A stretch of DNA of 64,000 bases from Halomonas halocynthiae DSM 14573. GTDB taxonomy: Bacteria; Pseudomonadota; Gammaproteobacteria; Pseudomonadales; Halomonadaceae. Below, one piece after another: positions 26,805 through 36,854 of the stretch (within the stretch, counting starts at the first letter, position 1; each line of letters starts with the position of its first letter). The position numbers were made by a program, and so were the translations under genes. A model generated the notes under the pieces. It searched no databases and was not told the origin of the DNA. It saw only the letters and a list, made by a program, of their open reading frames with translations. The stretch lies in NCBI RefSeq assembly GCF_000425725.1, contig NZ_AUDZ01000016.1:1-64000 (forward strand), read 5' to 3'.

Positions 26805-27853
26805 TTCGCTGAGGCATCTTTTCCAGCGGGGGGATTAAGCTGCTCCATGGGCCAGCGCGGTACGGCCTGCATGATACCGAGCTGGTCGTGTTCGCCAGCT
26901 ATCAGTCGTTGAGCACCAGCATAAGCAATCATCGCGCCGTTATCAGTGCAGAAGCGCCCCCGAGGATAGTAGGTTGTGGCGCTGCGTTTTCGCGCTTCCT
27001 GTTCTAGGCCTGCTCTCAAGCGGCGGTTGGCACTGACGCCACCTGCGACAACCAGCCGTGTCAGGCCGGTGGCATCCAGGGCTCGTCGACATTTGATCGC
27101 TAGCGTATCAACGACGGCGTCTTCGAAGGCGCGGGCGATGTCGGCGCGGGCTTGATCATCAAGCAGGCCGTCGGCCTCTAGTCTGCGAAGCGTTGTTAGC
27201 GTATGGGTTTTAAGGCCAGAGAAGCTGAAGTCCATGCCAGGGCGGTCGGTCATGGGGCGAGGGAAGCGCCAGCGTGTCGGATCGCCTTGCTCTGCTAAGG
27301 CTGCCACTAAGGGGCCACCAGGGTAGTCGAGCCCAAGCATTTTGGCCGTTTTGTCGAAGGCTTCGCCAGCAGCATCGTCCACAGACTCGCCAAGCAGCTG
27401 ATAGCGTCCAATGCCGTCAACTCGCACCAGTTGGGTATGTCCGCCCGATACCAGTAACGCCACAAAAGGGAAGGCTGGCGCGTTTTCCTCTAGCATTGGT
27501 GCGAGTAGGTGGCCTTCCATGTGGTGAACGCCGAGTACGGGGATGTCTAGTGCTCGTGCCATGCTATGAGCGGTGCTGGCGCCAACCATTAGTGCGCCGA
27601 CCAGTCCTGGTCCTGCGGTGTAGGCAATAGCGTCCAGCTCGTGGCGGGTGATTCGGGCTTCGTGAAGCACGTTTTCAATTAGCGGTAGCAAGCGCCGGGT
27701 GTGGTCTCGGGAGGCAAGCTCAGGTACTACGCCGCCGTATTCGGCATGCATGGCAACCTGGCTATGCAGGGCGTCGGCCACCAAGCCCCGTTCGGTGTCG
27801 AACAGGGCGACACCCGTTTCGTCGCAGGAGGTTTCTATTCCCAATACGCGCAT
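26801..27853 (-). CDS. tsaD: tRNA threonylcarbamoyladenosine synthase subunit TsaD
   Basis: Catalytic subunit that transfers threonylcarbamoyl to A37 of ANN-decoding tRNAs, with TsaB and TsaE elsewhere. The 350-residue protein begins [17 protein letters not shown], and the metal histidines are His111 and His115 in [15 protein letters not shown] and [12 protein letters not shown] are also present. It diverges from rpsU-dnaG-rpoD, a widespread arrangement in gammaproteobacteria. Confidence 0.97.
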   Translation of the reverse strand: MRVLGIETSCDETGVALFDTERGLVADALHSQVAMHAEYGGVVPELASRDHTRRLLPLIENVLHEARITRHELDAIAYTAGPGLVGALMVGASTAHSMARALDIPVLGVHHMEGHLLAPMLEENAPAFPFVALLVSGGHTQLVRVDGIGRYQLLGESVDDAAGEAFDKTAKMLGLDYPGGPLVAALAEQGDPTRWRFPRPMTDRPGMDFSFSGLKTHTLTTLRRLEADGLLDDQARADIARAFEDAVVDTLAIKCRRALDATGLTRLVVAGGVSANRRLRAGLEQEARKRSATTYYPRGRFCTDNGAMIAYAGAQRLIAGEHDQLGIMQAVPRWPMEQLNPPAGKDASAN

Positions 27854-27948
27854 GATCAGTGGCTCGGTTAGTCAAAGTAAGGCCAGTATTCTAACTGTTT
27901 TAGCGTGTCGACGGCAGTGATGTGACGATGGAATGATGTAAAAACGGT

Positions 27949-27977
27949 TTGCACCTATGCGCGCGCACGACTAGAAT
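27949..27977 (+). promoter_or_regulatory. Sigma70-type promoter for rpsU operon
   Basis: TTGCAC (27949-27954) and TAGAAT (27972-27977) are separated by 17 bp. This is a good match to the housekeeping consensus and lies about 150 bp before rpsU in the tsaD-rpsU divergent region. Confidence 0.6.
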
Positions 27978-28127
27978 ACGCTGCTCTGCAAGACTGGGTC
28001 GTACGCCCGCGGTACCGTCGTATTACGTTAGTCGCTATAAATGACTATTCAGATATGCGTTCGAATACCGCAAAGGAAGGCGTGCGTTCAAACCGAACTC
28101 AAGTTTTCCAAGGTAGGTGAGTGCTTA

Positions 28128-28343
28128 ATGCCTTCTGTTAAAGTACGTGATAATGAACCGTTCGACGTCGCGCTGCGTCGCTTCAAGCGTTCCTGTGAAA
28201 AAGCAGGTGTGTTGTCTGAAGTCCGTCGTCGTGAGCAGTACGAAAAGCCCACGGCCGAGCGTAAGCGTAAGGCGGCAGCTGCTGTTAAGCGTCATGCTAA
28301 GAAACTTCAGCGTGAGCGCAAGCGTTTCGAACGGCTTTATTGA
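28128..28343 (+). CDS. rpsU: 30S ribosomal protein S21
   Basis: Small ribosomal subunit protein needed for initiation. The 71-residue product starts at ATG 28128 ([20 protein letters not shown]) and ends in the basic [13 protein letters not shown]. Upstream in-frame codons to 28041 are leader. It is first in the macromolecular synthesis operon. Confidence 0.98.
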   Translation: MPSVKVRDNEPFDVALRRFKRSCEKAGVLSEVRRREQYEKPTAERKRKAAAAVKRHAKKLQRERKRFERLY

Positions 28344-28391
28344 TCCGTATATGGGTTGGCCTGTGATGAACAGGTCACCCCAGAGGGACGC

Positions 28392-28425
28392 CAAGCGGTC
28401 GCCATTAGGCGGCCGCTTGTTTTTT
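28392..28425 (+). terminator. Hairpin terminator/attenuator between rpsU and dnaG
   Basis: CAAGCGGTCGCC (28392-28403) pairs with GGCGGCCGCTTG (28408-28419) around ATTA with one T-G wobble, and six T follow. A partial terminator at this place is known from the E. coli rpsU-dnaG-rpoD operon, where it limits primase expression relative to S21. Confidence 0.8.
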
Positions 28426-28465
28426 GGGCTTGGGCCCACTGATAGCAAGATATCGAGTTAATCGA

Positions 28466-30289
28466 ATGGCCGGCCAGATACCTCAGCGCTTTATTGATGA
28501 CCTGCTCGCTCGCGTTGATGTCGTCGAGGTAGTGGGTGAGCGTGTTACCTTGAAAAAGTCTGGGCGCAATCATTCCGGCCTATGTCCTTTTCATCAGGAA
28601 AAATCACCGTCGTTTACCGTGAGTGGTGACAAGCAGTTCTACCACTGCTTTGGCTGCGGCGCTAATGGCAATGCGCTGCGTTTCTTGATGGAATACGACA
28701 AGATGCGCTTTCCAGAAGCCGTGGAATATCTGGCTTCCCGGCTAGGGTTAGAGGTGCCGCGGGAAGGCGCTGATGATCCGCGAGCCCAGGCGCGTGAGCG
28801 CAAGCATAAAGAAGCGGTAAATTTGCTGGAGCTGGCTGGCAGCTTTTTTCGTGAGCGCTTGAAAATGCCCGAGGCGAATCAGGCTCGTGGCTACCTGGAG
28901 AAGAGGGGCTTGTCTGCAGAGGTGCAGCAGCTGTTTGGTGTGGGCTATGCCCCTGATGCCTGGGATGGCCTCAAACGCCACCTTGGTGAGCGAGGTATTG
29001 CTGAGGCGACTCAGGTGGAATACGGCTTGCTGGTTCAGCACGAAGAAAGTGGCCGCACCTATGACCGTTTTCGTGATCGCGTGGTATTTCCCATTCGCGA
29101 TCTGCGTGGTCGCACCTTGGGGTTTGGTGGCAGAGTGCTGGGTGATGCCAAGCCCAAGTACCTGAACTCGCCAGAAACGCCGGTTTTCCATAAAGGGCGT
29201 GAATTATATGGCCTTTATGAGGCGCGCCAAGCGTTAGGGCGGCTTGATCGGTTGCTGATTGTTGAAGGTTATATGGATGTGCTGGCACTCGCGCAATTTG
29301 GCATCCATAACGTGGTTGCTACTCTGGGGACGGCCACCACTGAAGACCACCTTGCTCGGTTATTTCGTTTGGTACCGGACGTGGTGTTCTGCTTTGACGG
29401 TGATAGGGCTGGGCGTCAAGCGGCGGTTAAGGCAATGGAAACTGTCTTGCCGCTGATGATTGACGGGCGTCAGGCGCGCTTCCTGTTCCTGCCTGAGGGT
29501 GAGGACCCGGACACTATAGTGCGTGGTGAGGGGGCCGCAGCGTTTGAAGAGCGGGTTGAGTGTGCTAGCCCGTTATCTGAGTTTCTGTTTGAGCAGGCAG
29601 CACAAGGGCGGGACTTGGGGCATCTCGAGGAGCGTGAGCGTTATGCTACTCAGGTGCTGACGGCAGTGGATCGTTTGCCGGAAGGTGTTCTCAAGTCGAT
29701 TCTTTTGACGGAGCTATCGCGACGTACTGGGGTTGATGTCGCGAGGTTTCAATCGCTGCTGGAGAAGGGAGCAGAAAAGGCGGGAATGGCCGCTGATGCC
29801 ACGAATCGCGCCACTGTCCAGTCTAATGACCCGCCAGCGGTTGCAGGCACTTCCCGAGCGGGGAAGTTGGCGCTTGATCAGATGGGGCGTACATTGCAGT
29901 TGCTCGTGCATGAACCCGGTCTTGTGGAGCGCCTTCCTGATAGCGATGACTGGTGTGATCAAGATGACCCAGATGCCAGCCTATGTCGCGAAGTGGTAAA
30001 GCTGCTTAAGGCGGGGCGTTATCGCAATTCTCAGGTGCTTCTGGCGCACTTTCTTGGCACGCCAGAAGGTGAGCGGCTGGCAGCACTGGCGAGTCAGGCG
30101 CCGCTGGTGCCTGCTGGGCTGCGTGGAACAGAGCTAGACAACTGGGTCGCTTATTTTCAGCGCCATCAGCGTAAGCGCTCGCCGCGAGAAGCGTACGATA
30201 GTTTGCTTGAGCGCGCGCGTAATGGTGAGGCGTTGAGTAAAGAGGAGCGACAGCACCTGATGCAGTTATTGGCCGAACTGAAAAAATGA
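28466..30289 (+). CDS. dnaG: DNA primase
   Basis: Makes RNA primers at the replication fork. Start 28466 (MAGQIPQRFIDDLL) gives 607 residues with a weak ribosome site, consistent with low primase levels. The N-terminal zinc ribbon has Cys40 and His43 in CPFHQEKSPSF and CFGCG further on. The TOPRIM domain shows LLIVEGYMDVLAL and FCFDGDRAGRQAA. The C-terminal DnaB-binding domain covers roughly the last 150 residues. The frame extends upstream to TTG 28424, but that lies in the terminator T-run. Confidence 0.97.
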   Translation: MAGQIPQRFIDDLLARVDVVEVVGERVTLKKSGRNHSGLCPFHQEKSPSFTVSGDKQFYHCFGCGANGNALRFLMEYDKMRFPEAVEYLASRLGLEVPREGADDPRAQARERKHKEAVNLLELAGSFFRERLKMPEANQARGYLEKRGLSAEVQQLFGVGYAPDAWDGLKRHLGERGIAEATQVEYGLLVQHEESGRTYDRFRDRVVFPIRDLRGRTLGFGGRVLGDAKPKYLNSPETPVFHKGRELYGLYEARQALGRLDRLLIVEGYMDVLALAQFGIHNVVATLGTATTEDHLARLFRLVPDVVFCFDGDRAGRQAAVKAMETVLPLMIDGRQARFLFLPEGEDPDTIVRGEGAAAFEERVECASPLSEFLFEQAAQGRDLGHLEERERYATQVLTAVDRLPEGVLKSILLTELSRRTGVDVARFQSLLEKGAEKAGMAADATNRATVQSNDPPAVAGTSRAGKLALDQMGRTLQLLVHEPGLVERLPDSDDWCDQDDPDASLCREVVKLLKAGRYRNSQVLLAHFLGTPEGERLAALASQAPLVPAGLRGTELDNWVAYFQRHQRKRSPREAYDSLLERARNGEALSKEERQHLMQLLAELKK

Positions 30290-30512
30290 TTTTTCGGTAA
30301 ATGGCTGCTCAAGGGGTTGAAATCACCAATAATGGCAGCATATAGCAATAAGATGCGTCAATAGGCGCAACCTGACAAACTACCATACCTGGCTGAGTGT
30401 GAAAACACTCAAACTGGCGCGATGATGATAGCTTCCGCTATACTGTCGCGCTTGTTGAGTTCTACAATACTTTAGTCAGTGCTTCATTCTTCTTCGTCGA
30501 GATAGGGTTTCT

Positions 30513-32363
30513 ATGGCTGGAAATGCGCAGCAACAGTCGCGTCTGAAGGAGTTGATCGCGCGCGGCAAAGAGCAGGGTTACCTGACCTATGCCGAAGTCA
30601 ACGATCATCTACCCGAGGATATCGCCGACCCCGATCAGGTGGAAGACATCATTGGCATGATCAACGACATGGGTATCAAAGTCGTTGAGGTTGCTCCTGA
30701 TGAAGACACCCTGATGATGTCTGACAATTCCACCGATGATTCGGCAGCCGAAGAGGCCGTTGCGGCGCTGGCTGCGGTGGAAAATGATGTTGGACGTACC
30801 ACCGACCCAGTGCGCATGTATATGCGTGAAATGGGCACGGTAGACCTTTTGACCCGCGAAGGCGAGATTGAAATTGCCAAACGGATCGAAGAAGGGATTC
30901 GTGAGGTCATGGCTGCGCTGGCTTATGTGCCTGGCGCAGTAGAATCGATTCTTGAGGCTTACGACGCAACTCAGGATGAAGAAGCGCCTGGACGCCTGAC
31001 CGATCTGTTTTCAGGATTTATTGATCCAGATGAAGGAACGCCGGGCGTTGCTGAAGCTGACGAGTCTGAGCTGGAAATTAGTGCTGATGATGACATCGTC
31101 GGTGATGACGACGACGGTGAGGGTGACGAAGATGATGAGGCGCCAGCAGGCGGCCCTGATCCTGAGGAGACCCGCGCGCGCTTCGAACAGATTCGTGAAG
31201 AGCTTAAGTTGACCCAGGCGGTTATTGAGGCGCATGGTCGTCATAGTAAAGAAGCTCAGGTTGAGTTGGAGCGGTTGGCCGAGCTGTTCTCGCCAATCAA
31301 GTTGGTGCCTAAGCACTTTGAGCGCTTGGTGGGCCAGATACGTATTAGTGTAGAGCAGGTGCGTCTGCAAGAGCGTGCGGTGCTGCAGATTTGTACAAAA
31401 AAGGCTCGGGTGCCGCGCAGAACATTTATCAAAGCATTCCCTGGTAATGAAGCGCGTCAGGAATGGCTTGACGAATTCGTTGCCGAGAACAGCCGTTATG
31501 CTGAGCGGCTATTGCCGTTCAAAGCAGATATTCAGCGTGCGCAGCGTAAGGTGGCCTTTGAAGAAGACATGGTCAGCTTGCCGGTAGGCGAGATTAAGGA
31601 GATTAATCGTCGTTTATCGATTGGTGAAGCCAAGTCGCGTCGCGCCAAGAAGGAAATGGTTGAGGCTAACCTGCGTTTGGTTATCTCAATTGCCAAGAAG
31701 TATACCAACCGTGGGCTGCAGTTCCTGGACCTGATTCAGGAAGGTAATATTGGCCTGATGAAGGCGGTTGATAAGTTTGAGTATCGTCGCGGTTACAAGT
31801 TCTCGACATATGCGACCTGGTGGATTCGCCAGGCGATTACTCGCTCGATTGCTGATCAGGCGCGTACGATTCGTATCCCCGTTCACATGATTGAGACCAT
31901 TAATAAGCTCAATCGTGTTGCGCGCCAGATGCTTCAGGAAATGGGGCGTGAGCCCACTCCAGAAGAGTTGGGTGAGCGTCTTGAGATGACTGAGGACCGG
32001 GTGCGGAAGGTGCTTAAGATTGCCAAAGAGCCGATCTCCATGGAGACGCCAATAGGTGACGATGACGACTCGCATTTAGGCGACTTCATTGAAGATGCGA
32101 CCGTGCTGATGCCAATGGACTCAGCCACCGATGAAGGGTTGATTGAGGCGACGCGTAACGTGCTGGGTGGGTTGACTGCGCGTGAGGCTAAAGTGCTGCG
32201 TATGCGCTTTGGTATCGATATGAATACTGATCATACGTTGGAAGAAGTCGGCAAGCAGTTCGACGTAACCCGTGAGCGTATTCGTCAGATTGAGGCCAAG
32301 GCGCTGCGCAAGCTTCGTCATCCGTCTCGTTCTGAGCCATTGCGCTCATTTCTTGATGAGTAA
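30513..32363 (+). CDS. rpoD: RNA polymerase primary sigma factor (sigma 70)
   Basis: Housekeeping sigma factor of 616 residues. Region 1.1 is at the N-terminus ([20 protein letters not shown]) and region 1.2 contains [16 protein letters not shown]. An acidic non-conserved insert lies near residues 180-215, and region 2 contains [20 protein letters not shown]. Region 3 and the region 4 helix-turn-helix ([20 protein letters not shown]) follow. A 223-bp gap upstream contains a GAAA-loop hairpin at 30395-30410 and a TATACT box at 30439-30444, which may form an internal promoter. Confidence 0.98.
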   Translation: MAGNAQQQSRLKELIARGKEQGYLTYAEVNDHLPEDIADPDQVEDIIGMINDMGIKVVEVAPDEDTLMMSDNSTDDSAAEEAVAALAAVENDVGRTTDPVRMYMREMGTVDLLTREGEIEIAKRIEEGIREVMAALAYVPGAVESILEAYDATQDEEAPGRLTDLFSGFIDPDEGTPGVAEADESELEISADDDIVGDDDDGEGDEDDEAPAGGPDPEETRARFEQIREELKLTQAVIEAHGRHSKEAQVELERLAELFSPIKLVPKHFERLVGQIRISVEQVRLQERAVLQICTKKARVPRRTFIKAFPGNEARQEWLDEFVAENSRYAERLLPFKADIQRAQRKVAFEEDMVSLPVGEIKEINRRLSIGEAKSRRAKKEMVEANLRLVISIAKKYTNRGLQFLDLIQEGNIGLMKAVDKFEYRRGYKFSTYATWWIRQAITRSIADQARTIRIPVHMIETINKLNRVARQMLQEMGREPTPEELGERLEMTEDRVRKVLKIAKEPISMETPIGDDDDSHLGDFIEDATVLMPMDSATDEGLIEATRNVLGGLTAREAKVLRMRFGIDMNTDHTLEEVGKQFDVTRERIRQIEAKALRKLRHPSRSEPLRSFLDE

Positions 32364-32403
32364 CAGCGGCTAGATGGTGTTCTGACGCCTTTGTTTCGTT
32401 GAT

Positions 32404-32440
32404 AAAAACGCCCGCAAAGCATCGCTTTGCGGGCGTTTTT
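32404..32440. terminator. Strong bidirectional terminator between rpoD and LysR
   Basis: AAAAACGCCCGCAAAGC (32404-32420) and GCTTTGCGGGCGTTTTT (32424-32440) form a perfect 17-bp inverted repeat with a 3-nt loop, A-run on one side and T-run on the other. It serves rpoD on the plus strand and the convergent regulator on the minus strand. Confidence 0.95.
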
Positions 32441-32473
32441 TCTGTTGTTTCTTTCCTACTGAGGGTCGTGCGC

Positions 32474-33388
32474 TTAGCCACGGGCGACTTCCTCTACTAG
32501 CCAATCATGTACGGCACGTATGCGTCGATCGTCCAGTGCCCCTGGTGCGTGCACGATGCCGTAGTGCATGCCGGTGGGTATTTGCTGGCTGAAAGGCGCG
32601 GTTAGGCGACCGCTGTTGAGTTCGTCGCGAATCAGCGTCAGGCGGGCAATGGCGACACCCATTCCGGCAATAGCCGCTTCCATGGTTAGGTGGTTGCGGT
32701 TGAACGTATAGCCCCTGCGGACGTTGGTCTGTGGAGCGTCGATGGCGCTCAGGTAGCGCTCCCATTCAGCATAGTCATGGCTACCGCGCCAAGCAGTGAT
32801 GTCGTGAAGTAGCGGATACCAAGCTAGGTTTTCAGGATCGCGTAGCGAAGGGCGGTCTTTGAGTAGCCCTGGGGCGCAAACTGGAAAGATGACTTCTTCC
32901 ATTAGAGGCGTAATTGAAAAGCCAGAGTAATGGCCGTCATTGAGGTCAAGTGCGAGGTCAAAGTCTCCCTCGCGCAGCGACACACTGCTGTCCTCGGCGC
33001 GAATGTGCAGCTCTATTTCGGGAAAGCGTGCCTGTAGGCGCGGTAAGCGCGGGGCTAGCCATTTGTACAGAAACGAAGGGACTGAGCGTAGGCGGACTAC
33101 GCCACTCATTACCCCACTTTTCAGGCGTCGGACTTCTGTGCCGACGGCTTGGTAGGCATTTTCTACGACATCGGCTAAACGTCGCCCCTCCTCTGTCAGT
33201 GCCAGCTGCCTTGGCAGACGACGAAATAGCTTGAAGCCAAGCTGGTCCTCTAGCTGCTTAACTTGCTGGCTAACGGCTCCAGTCGTCACATGGAGCTCTT
33301 CGGCTGCCCGAGTGAAAGACAGGTGACGAGCGCTAACAGAGAAGACTTTTAGCCAAGCATGGGTTTTGGCGGTAACAATTCGGCTCAT
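32474..33388 (-). CDS. LysR-family regulator (GcvA-like), divergent from sdaA
   Basis: A 304-residue LysR regulator with the N-terminal HTH LSFTRAAEELHVTTGAVSQQ and the typical linker VKQLEDQLGFKLFRRLPRQL of the GcvA/AmpR subgroup, followed by an effector-binding domain. It is divergent from sdaA across 182 bp, a strong hint that it controls L-serine dehydratase. GcvA-type proteins often respond to glycine or related compounds; the effector here is inferred only from neighbourhood. Confidence 0.88.
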   Translation of the reverse strand: MSRIVTAKTHAWLKVFSVSARHLSFTRAAEELHVTTGAVSQQVKQLEDQLGFKLFRRLPRQLALTEEGRRLADVVENAYQAVGTEVRRLKSGVMSGVVRLRSVPSFLYKWLAPRLPRLQARFPEIELHIRAEDSSVSLREGDFDLALDLNDGHYSGFSITPLMEEVIFPVCAPGLLKDRPSLRDPENLAWYPLLHDITAWRGSHDYAEWERYLSAIDAPQTNVRRGYTFNRNHLTMEAAIAGMGVAIARLTLIRDELNSGRLTAPFSQQIPTGMHYGIVHAPGALDDRRIRAVHDWLVEEVARG

Positions 33389-33437
33389 GGTTTAGAAATT
33401 CTATAAGCTGGGACAGAAACTATCGATTGATGGTAAA

Positions 33438-33449
33438 GCGTGATCACGC
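33438..33449. promoter_or_regulatory. Palindrome GCGTGATCACGC in LysR-sdaA intergenic region
   Basis: A perfect 12-bp palindrome sits 50 bp from the LysR start and 122 bp before sdaA. Its position fits an operator for the divergent regulator, although it is not a clear LysR T-N11-A box. Confidence 0.35.
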
Positions 33450-33570
33450 CAGCATGGGCTCAAGTCAAATTTTAACTATAACAGAAGAAATAATGTTTTA
33501 GCCTGGCTATTGCAGTGTGTGATGACGTTGACATGGCGCCCCAGGCATTTGGCATTAAACAGAGGTTTTC

Positions 33571-34950
33571 ATGGCTATCAGTGTTTTTGATCTCTTCAAG
33601 GTCGGCATCGGCCCATCCAGCTCTCACACAGTGGGACCAATGCGTGCGGCGTTTGATTTTGTCCAATTGTTGCGAAAGCGTGATCAGCTTGAGCGAGTGG
33701 CGCGTATTGAGGTTTGTCTTCATGGATCACTGTCATCGACGGGTAAGGGGCACAATACCGACACGGCGGTAGTTATGGGGCTGATGGGTGAGCAGCCGGA
33801 CACCATTGATCCGGCAATTGTGTTGCCGTGTATTGAAGAGCTGAAGGAGTCCGGCACCCTGATGTTAGACGGTCATTTGCCGATACCTTTTCTGTGGTCG
33901 CGTGACTTGCAGTGGAACGACGAAAGCCTCGCCTACCACCCTAATGCGATGACATTGGTGGCGTATTCACATGCTGACGAGTTGTGCCGCAAGGTGTTTT
34001 ATTCGGTAGGCGGAGGCTTTGTGGTCGACGAGGACCAGGCCGCTGAGGGTGCGCTGGATGCTGACGACACGGTGTTGCCTTATGATTTCAATAGCGGTAA
34101 CGAACTGCTGGCGATGTGTCAGGAGGCGGGGTTAAGCGTTAGCGAACTGATGATGGAAAATGAAAAAGTCTGGCGCAGCGAGACAGAAATTCGCGCTGAA
34201 CTGTGGCGCATATGGGGTGTTATGCAGGCATGCGTAGCGCAAGGTTTTAAGGGTGAAGGTGTGCTGCCTGGTGGGCTTAATGTCAAGCGGCGTGCGGCAG
34301 AGTTGCAACGGCGCTTAGTCGCAGTGGAATGTGATGACAGTTTGATCTCAACAACGTTTTCGGCCATGGACTGGGTCAATGCGTTTGCTTTGGCCGTTAA
34401 TGAAGAAAATGCGGCGGGTGGCCGTATGGTGACAGCTCCAACCAATGGGGCCGCGGGTATTATTCCTGCCGTATTGCACTATTACATGAAGTTTCAGAAG
34501 GGGGCGGATGAAAGATGCGTGGCTAATTTTTTATTGGCCGCAGCAGCCGTTGGTATTCTGTGTAAAAAGAATGCCTCGATTTCTGGAGCTGAAGTTGGAT
34601 GTCAGGGTGAGGTCGGTTCAGCATGTGCTATGGCGGCGGCTGGGCTGACCGAGGTATTAGGCGGTTCTCCTGCGCAGGTAGCAAATGCCGCTGAGATCGG
34701 TCTTGAGCATAATCTTGGTTTAACCTGCGACCCGGTCGGTGGCTTGGTGCAAGTGCCTTGTATTGAGCGCAACGCCATTGCATCGGTTAAGGCAATCAAT
34801 GCGACCCAGTTGGCGCTGCGTGGCAATGGTGAGCATTTTGTTTCGTTAGATCAGGCGATTCGCACCATGCGTGATACGGGAGCAGATATGCAGGAAAAAT
34901 ATAAGGAAACGTCCAAAGGGGGGTTGGCGGTTAATGTGATCGCCTGTTGA
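33571..34950 (+). CDS. sdaA: L-serine dehydratase (iron-sulfur, single chain)
   Basis: Deaminates L-serine to pyruvate and ammonia with a [4Fe-4S] cluster. The 459-residue protein has the N-terminal [20 protein letters not shown] and the alpha domain with [20 protein letters not shown]. Cluster cysteines are likely in [15 protein letters not shown] and [10 protein letters not shown]. In this neighbourhood it would drain serine made by GlyA from betaine-derived glycine. It is followed by a terminator and lies alone under a divergent GcvA-like regulator. Confidence 0.96.
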   Translation: MAISVFDLFKVGIGPSSSHTVGPMRAAFDFVQLLRKRDQLERVARIEVCLHGSLSSTGKGHNTDTAVVMGLMGEQPDTIDPAIVLPCIEELKESGTLMLDGHLPIPFLWSRDLQWNDESLAYHPNAMTLVAYSHADELCRKVFYSVGGGFVVDEDQAAEGALDADDTVLPYDFNSGNELLAMCQEAGLSVSELMMENEKVWRSETEIRAELWRIWGVMQACVAQGFKGEGVLPGGLNVKRRAAELQRRLVAVECDDSLISTTFSAMDWVNAFALAVNEENAAGGRMVTAPTNGAAGIIPAVLHYYMKFQKGADERCVANFLLAAAAVGILCKKNASISGAEVGCQGEVGSACAMAAAGLTEVLGGSPAQVANAAEIGLEHNLGLTCDPVGGLVQVPCIERNAIASVKAINATQLALRGNGEHFVSLDQAIRTMRDTGADMQEKYKETSKGGLAVNVIAC

Positions 34951-35014
34951 GTTGTTCACTGACCGATGTCTCTAGGTCGGCTCTGCTAAGCATGAGGTTT
35001 TGCTTGGAGAAGCG

Positions 35015-35042
35015 CGCGTCGCATTTGCGGCGCGTTTTTTTT
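35015..35042 (+). terminator. Rho-independent terminator after sdaA
   Basis: CGCGTCGC (35015-35022) pairs with GCGGCGCG (35027-35034) around ATTT with one wobble, and eight T follow. It lies 65 bp after the sdaA stop. Confidence 0.88.
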
Positions 35043-35143
35043 GTGGCTATTCAGGCTCATGGCAGCAGTAGATAGAAAATTCTCTAGCCCATTGGTCGAG
35101 TGCTGTGGTCAAACAGTTGCTCTGTTTGTCATCGTCCTCTAGT

Positions 35144-35157
35144 TTACGTTAACGTAA
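35144..35157. promoter_or_regulatory. 14-bp palindrome TTACGTTAACGTAA before livG
   Basis: A perfect palindrome 77 bp upstream of the first ABC transporter gene. It shares the ACGTTAACGT core with the palindrome at 5756-5771, so the same factor might bind both. Its size and place fit an operator. Confidence 0.4.
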
Positions 35158-35233
35158 GGCTTGGCTTTTTGCCGTCCCACAACAACAATGAAACGTATGA
35201 CGGATCGCCACGGCGGTTCCGAGAGGATGCCAC

Positions 35234-36004
35234 ATGACCCAGGAGTTCATGCTTGAGACGCGTGGTCTGACCAAGGAATTTCGCGGCTTTACCGCCGTGG
35301 ACAGTGTCGACCTGAAAGTACAGAAAGGACATGTCCATGCCCTGATCGGCCCTAATGGGGCCGGTAAGACAACAGTATTCAACTTGTTGACCAAGTTCCT
35401 GCCACCTACCCGAGGCGAGATTCTCTATCGCGGTAAGGCAATCACTGGGCTTAAGGCCAATCAGATTGCCCAGCAAGGATTGGTGCGTTCTTTTCAGATA
35501 TCGGCAGTGTTTGCCAATATGACTGCCATGGAAAACGTACGCGTGGCGCTGCAGCGCCCCATGGGAACCTCGTTTCATTTCTGGAAGTCTGAACGTTCGC
35601 TTGACCACCTTAATGATCGCGCCATCGAGCTGCTCGAAGAGGTTGGCTTGGCTGAGTATGCCGATGTGTTGACGGTAGAAATGCCCTACGGGCGTAAGCG
35701 TGCGTTAGAGGTGGCAACCACCTTGGCGATGGACCCAGTCATGATGCTGCTTGATGAACCCACGCAGGGAATGGGCGCTGAGGATGTGGATCGTATCGTC
35801 GAGCTGGTTCGGCGTGTGGCCAAAGGGCGAACTGTGTTGATGGTGGAGCACAACCTCAGCGTGGTGAGTCGGCTGTGTGATCGTATTACCGTACTTGCCC
35901 GTGGCAGCGTGTTATCTGAAGGGAACTACCAGCAGGTATCCCAGGACCCGCTGGTGCGTGAGGCATACATGGGAACGGATGTTGACGAGGAGGCCAGCGC
36001 ATGA
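35234..36004 (+). CDS. livG: Branched-chain-type ABC transporter ATP-binding protein (LivG family)
   Basis: One of two ATPases of a HAAT-family importer. The 256-residue protein has Walker A GPNGAGKTT, a signature written MPYGRKRALEVA and Walker B VMMLLDEPTQGMG followed by MVEHNLSV. The LivG-type C-terminal tail is present (LVREAYMG). The stop overlaps the livF start (ATGA). The gene order livG-livF-receptor-livH-livM differs from the E. coli order and is common for non-leucine members. Confidence 0.93.
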   Translation: MTQEFMLETRGLTKEFRGFTAVDSVDLKVQKGHVHALIGPNGAGKTTVFNLLTKFLPPTRGEILYRGKAITGLKANQIAQQGLVRSFQISAVFANMTAMENVRVALQRPMGTSFHFWKSERSLDHLNDRAIELLEEVGLAEYADVLTVEMPYGRKRALEVATTLAMDPVMMLLDEPTQGMGAEDVDRIVELVRRVAKGRTVLMVEHNLSVVSRLCDRITVLARGSVLSEGNYQQVSQDPLVREAYMGTDVDEEASA

Positions 36005-36747
36005 AAACAGTTGCCGAGGTCGCTCCTGAGTTCCGTGACAGCCTAGGTGGAGAGATGCTGCGTATCCGCGATTTGCACGCCTATTACGGGGAATCACACA
36101 TTCTGCATGGTGTTGATTTTGACGTGAGGCGTGGGGAGTTGGTGACATTGCTTGGCCGCAATGGAGCTGGGCGCAGCACTACGCTCAAAGCCATCATGAA
36201 TATGGTCGGGCGGCGTACGGGGTCGATCACCATCAATGGTAATGAGACATTGGGCATGAAGCCTCATCGCATTCCTCGCCTGGGAATTGGCTATTGCCCT
36301 GAAGAGCGAGGCATTTTTGCCAGTCTTGATGTCGAAGAGAACTTGTTGCTACCGCCTACAGTGCGTTCAGGCGGAATGAGCCTGGATGAAATTTACACGA
36401 TGTTTCCTAACCTTTATGAGCGTCGGCGTAGCCAAGGTACCAAGCTTTCCGGCGGTGAACAGCAGATGTTGGCGTTGGCTCGTATTCTTCGCACTGGCGC
36501 ACGTTTGCTGCTGCTTGATGAAATCACCGAAGGTCTGGCACCTGTGATTAATCAAACGCTGGGTGAGGTGCTAATGACACTTAAAGAGCGGGGCATGACT
36601 ATTGTGCTGGTCGAGCAGAATTTCCGCTTTGCCGCACCACTGGCTGACCGGCACTTTGTGATGGAGCATGGACGGATTATTGAGGAAATTTCCGCCGCTG
36701 AACTGCCGTCTCAGCGAGAGCACCTAAATACGTTACTCGGCGTCTGA
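36001..36747 (+). CDS. livF: Branched-chain-type ABC transporter ATP-binding protein (LivF family) with Arg in Walker A
   Basis: Second ATPase of the importer, 248 residues, with about 20 extra residues before the ABC domain. The Walker A motif reads GRNGAGRSTT: the lysine that normally contacts ATP phosphates is Arg58. The rest is intact: signature LSGGEQQM, Walker B RLLLLDEITEGL and the switch region VLVEQNFRFA. An Arg at this place is a conservative change found in some ABC proteins and may reduce or alter hydrolysis by this half. The gene is coupled to livG. Confidence 0.92.
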   Translation: MKTVAEVAPEFRDSLGGEMLRIRDLHAYYGESHILHGVDFDVRRGELVTLLGRNGAGRSTTLKAIMNMVGRRTGSITINGNETLGMKPHRIPRLGIGYCPEERGIFASLDVEENLLLPPTVRSGGMSLDEIYTMFPNLYERRRSQGTKLSGGEQQMLALARILRTGARLLLLDEITEGLAPVINQTLGEVLMTLKERGMTIVLVEQNFRFAAPLADRHFVMEHGRIIEEISAAELPSQREHLNTLLGV

Positions 36748-36854
36748 GTGAGCTTAGAGCGCGTGACTCTGAGTACTTATGATGTTTGCAACGCGTTATC
36801 GCACTATCTATAACAATAGTAACAATAGCCCATACAGGGTAATAGGAGCGTTAC

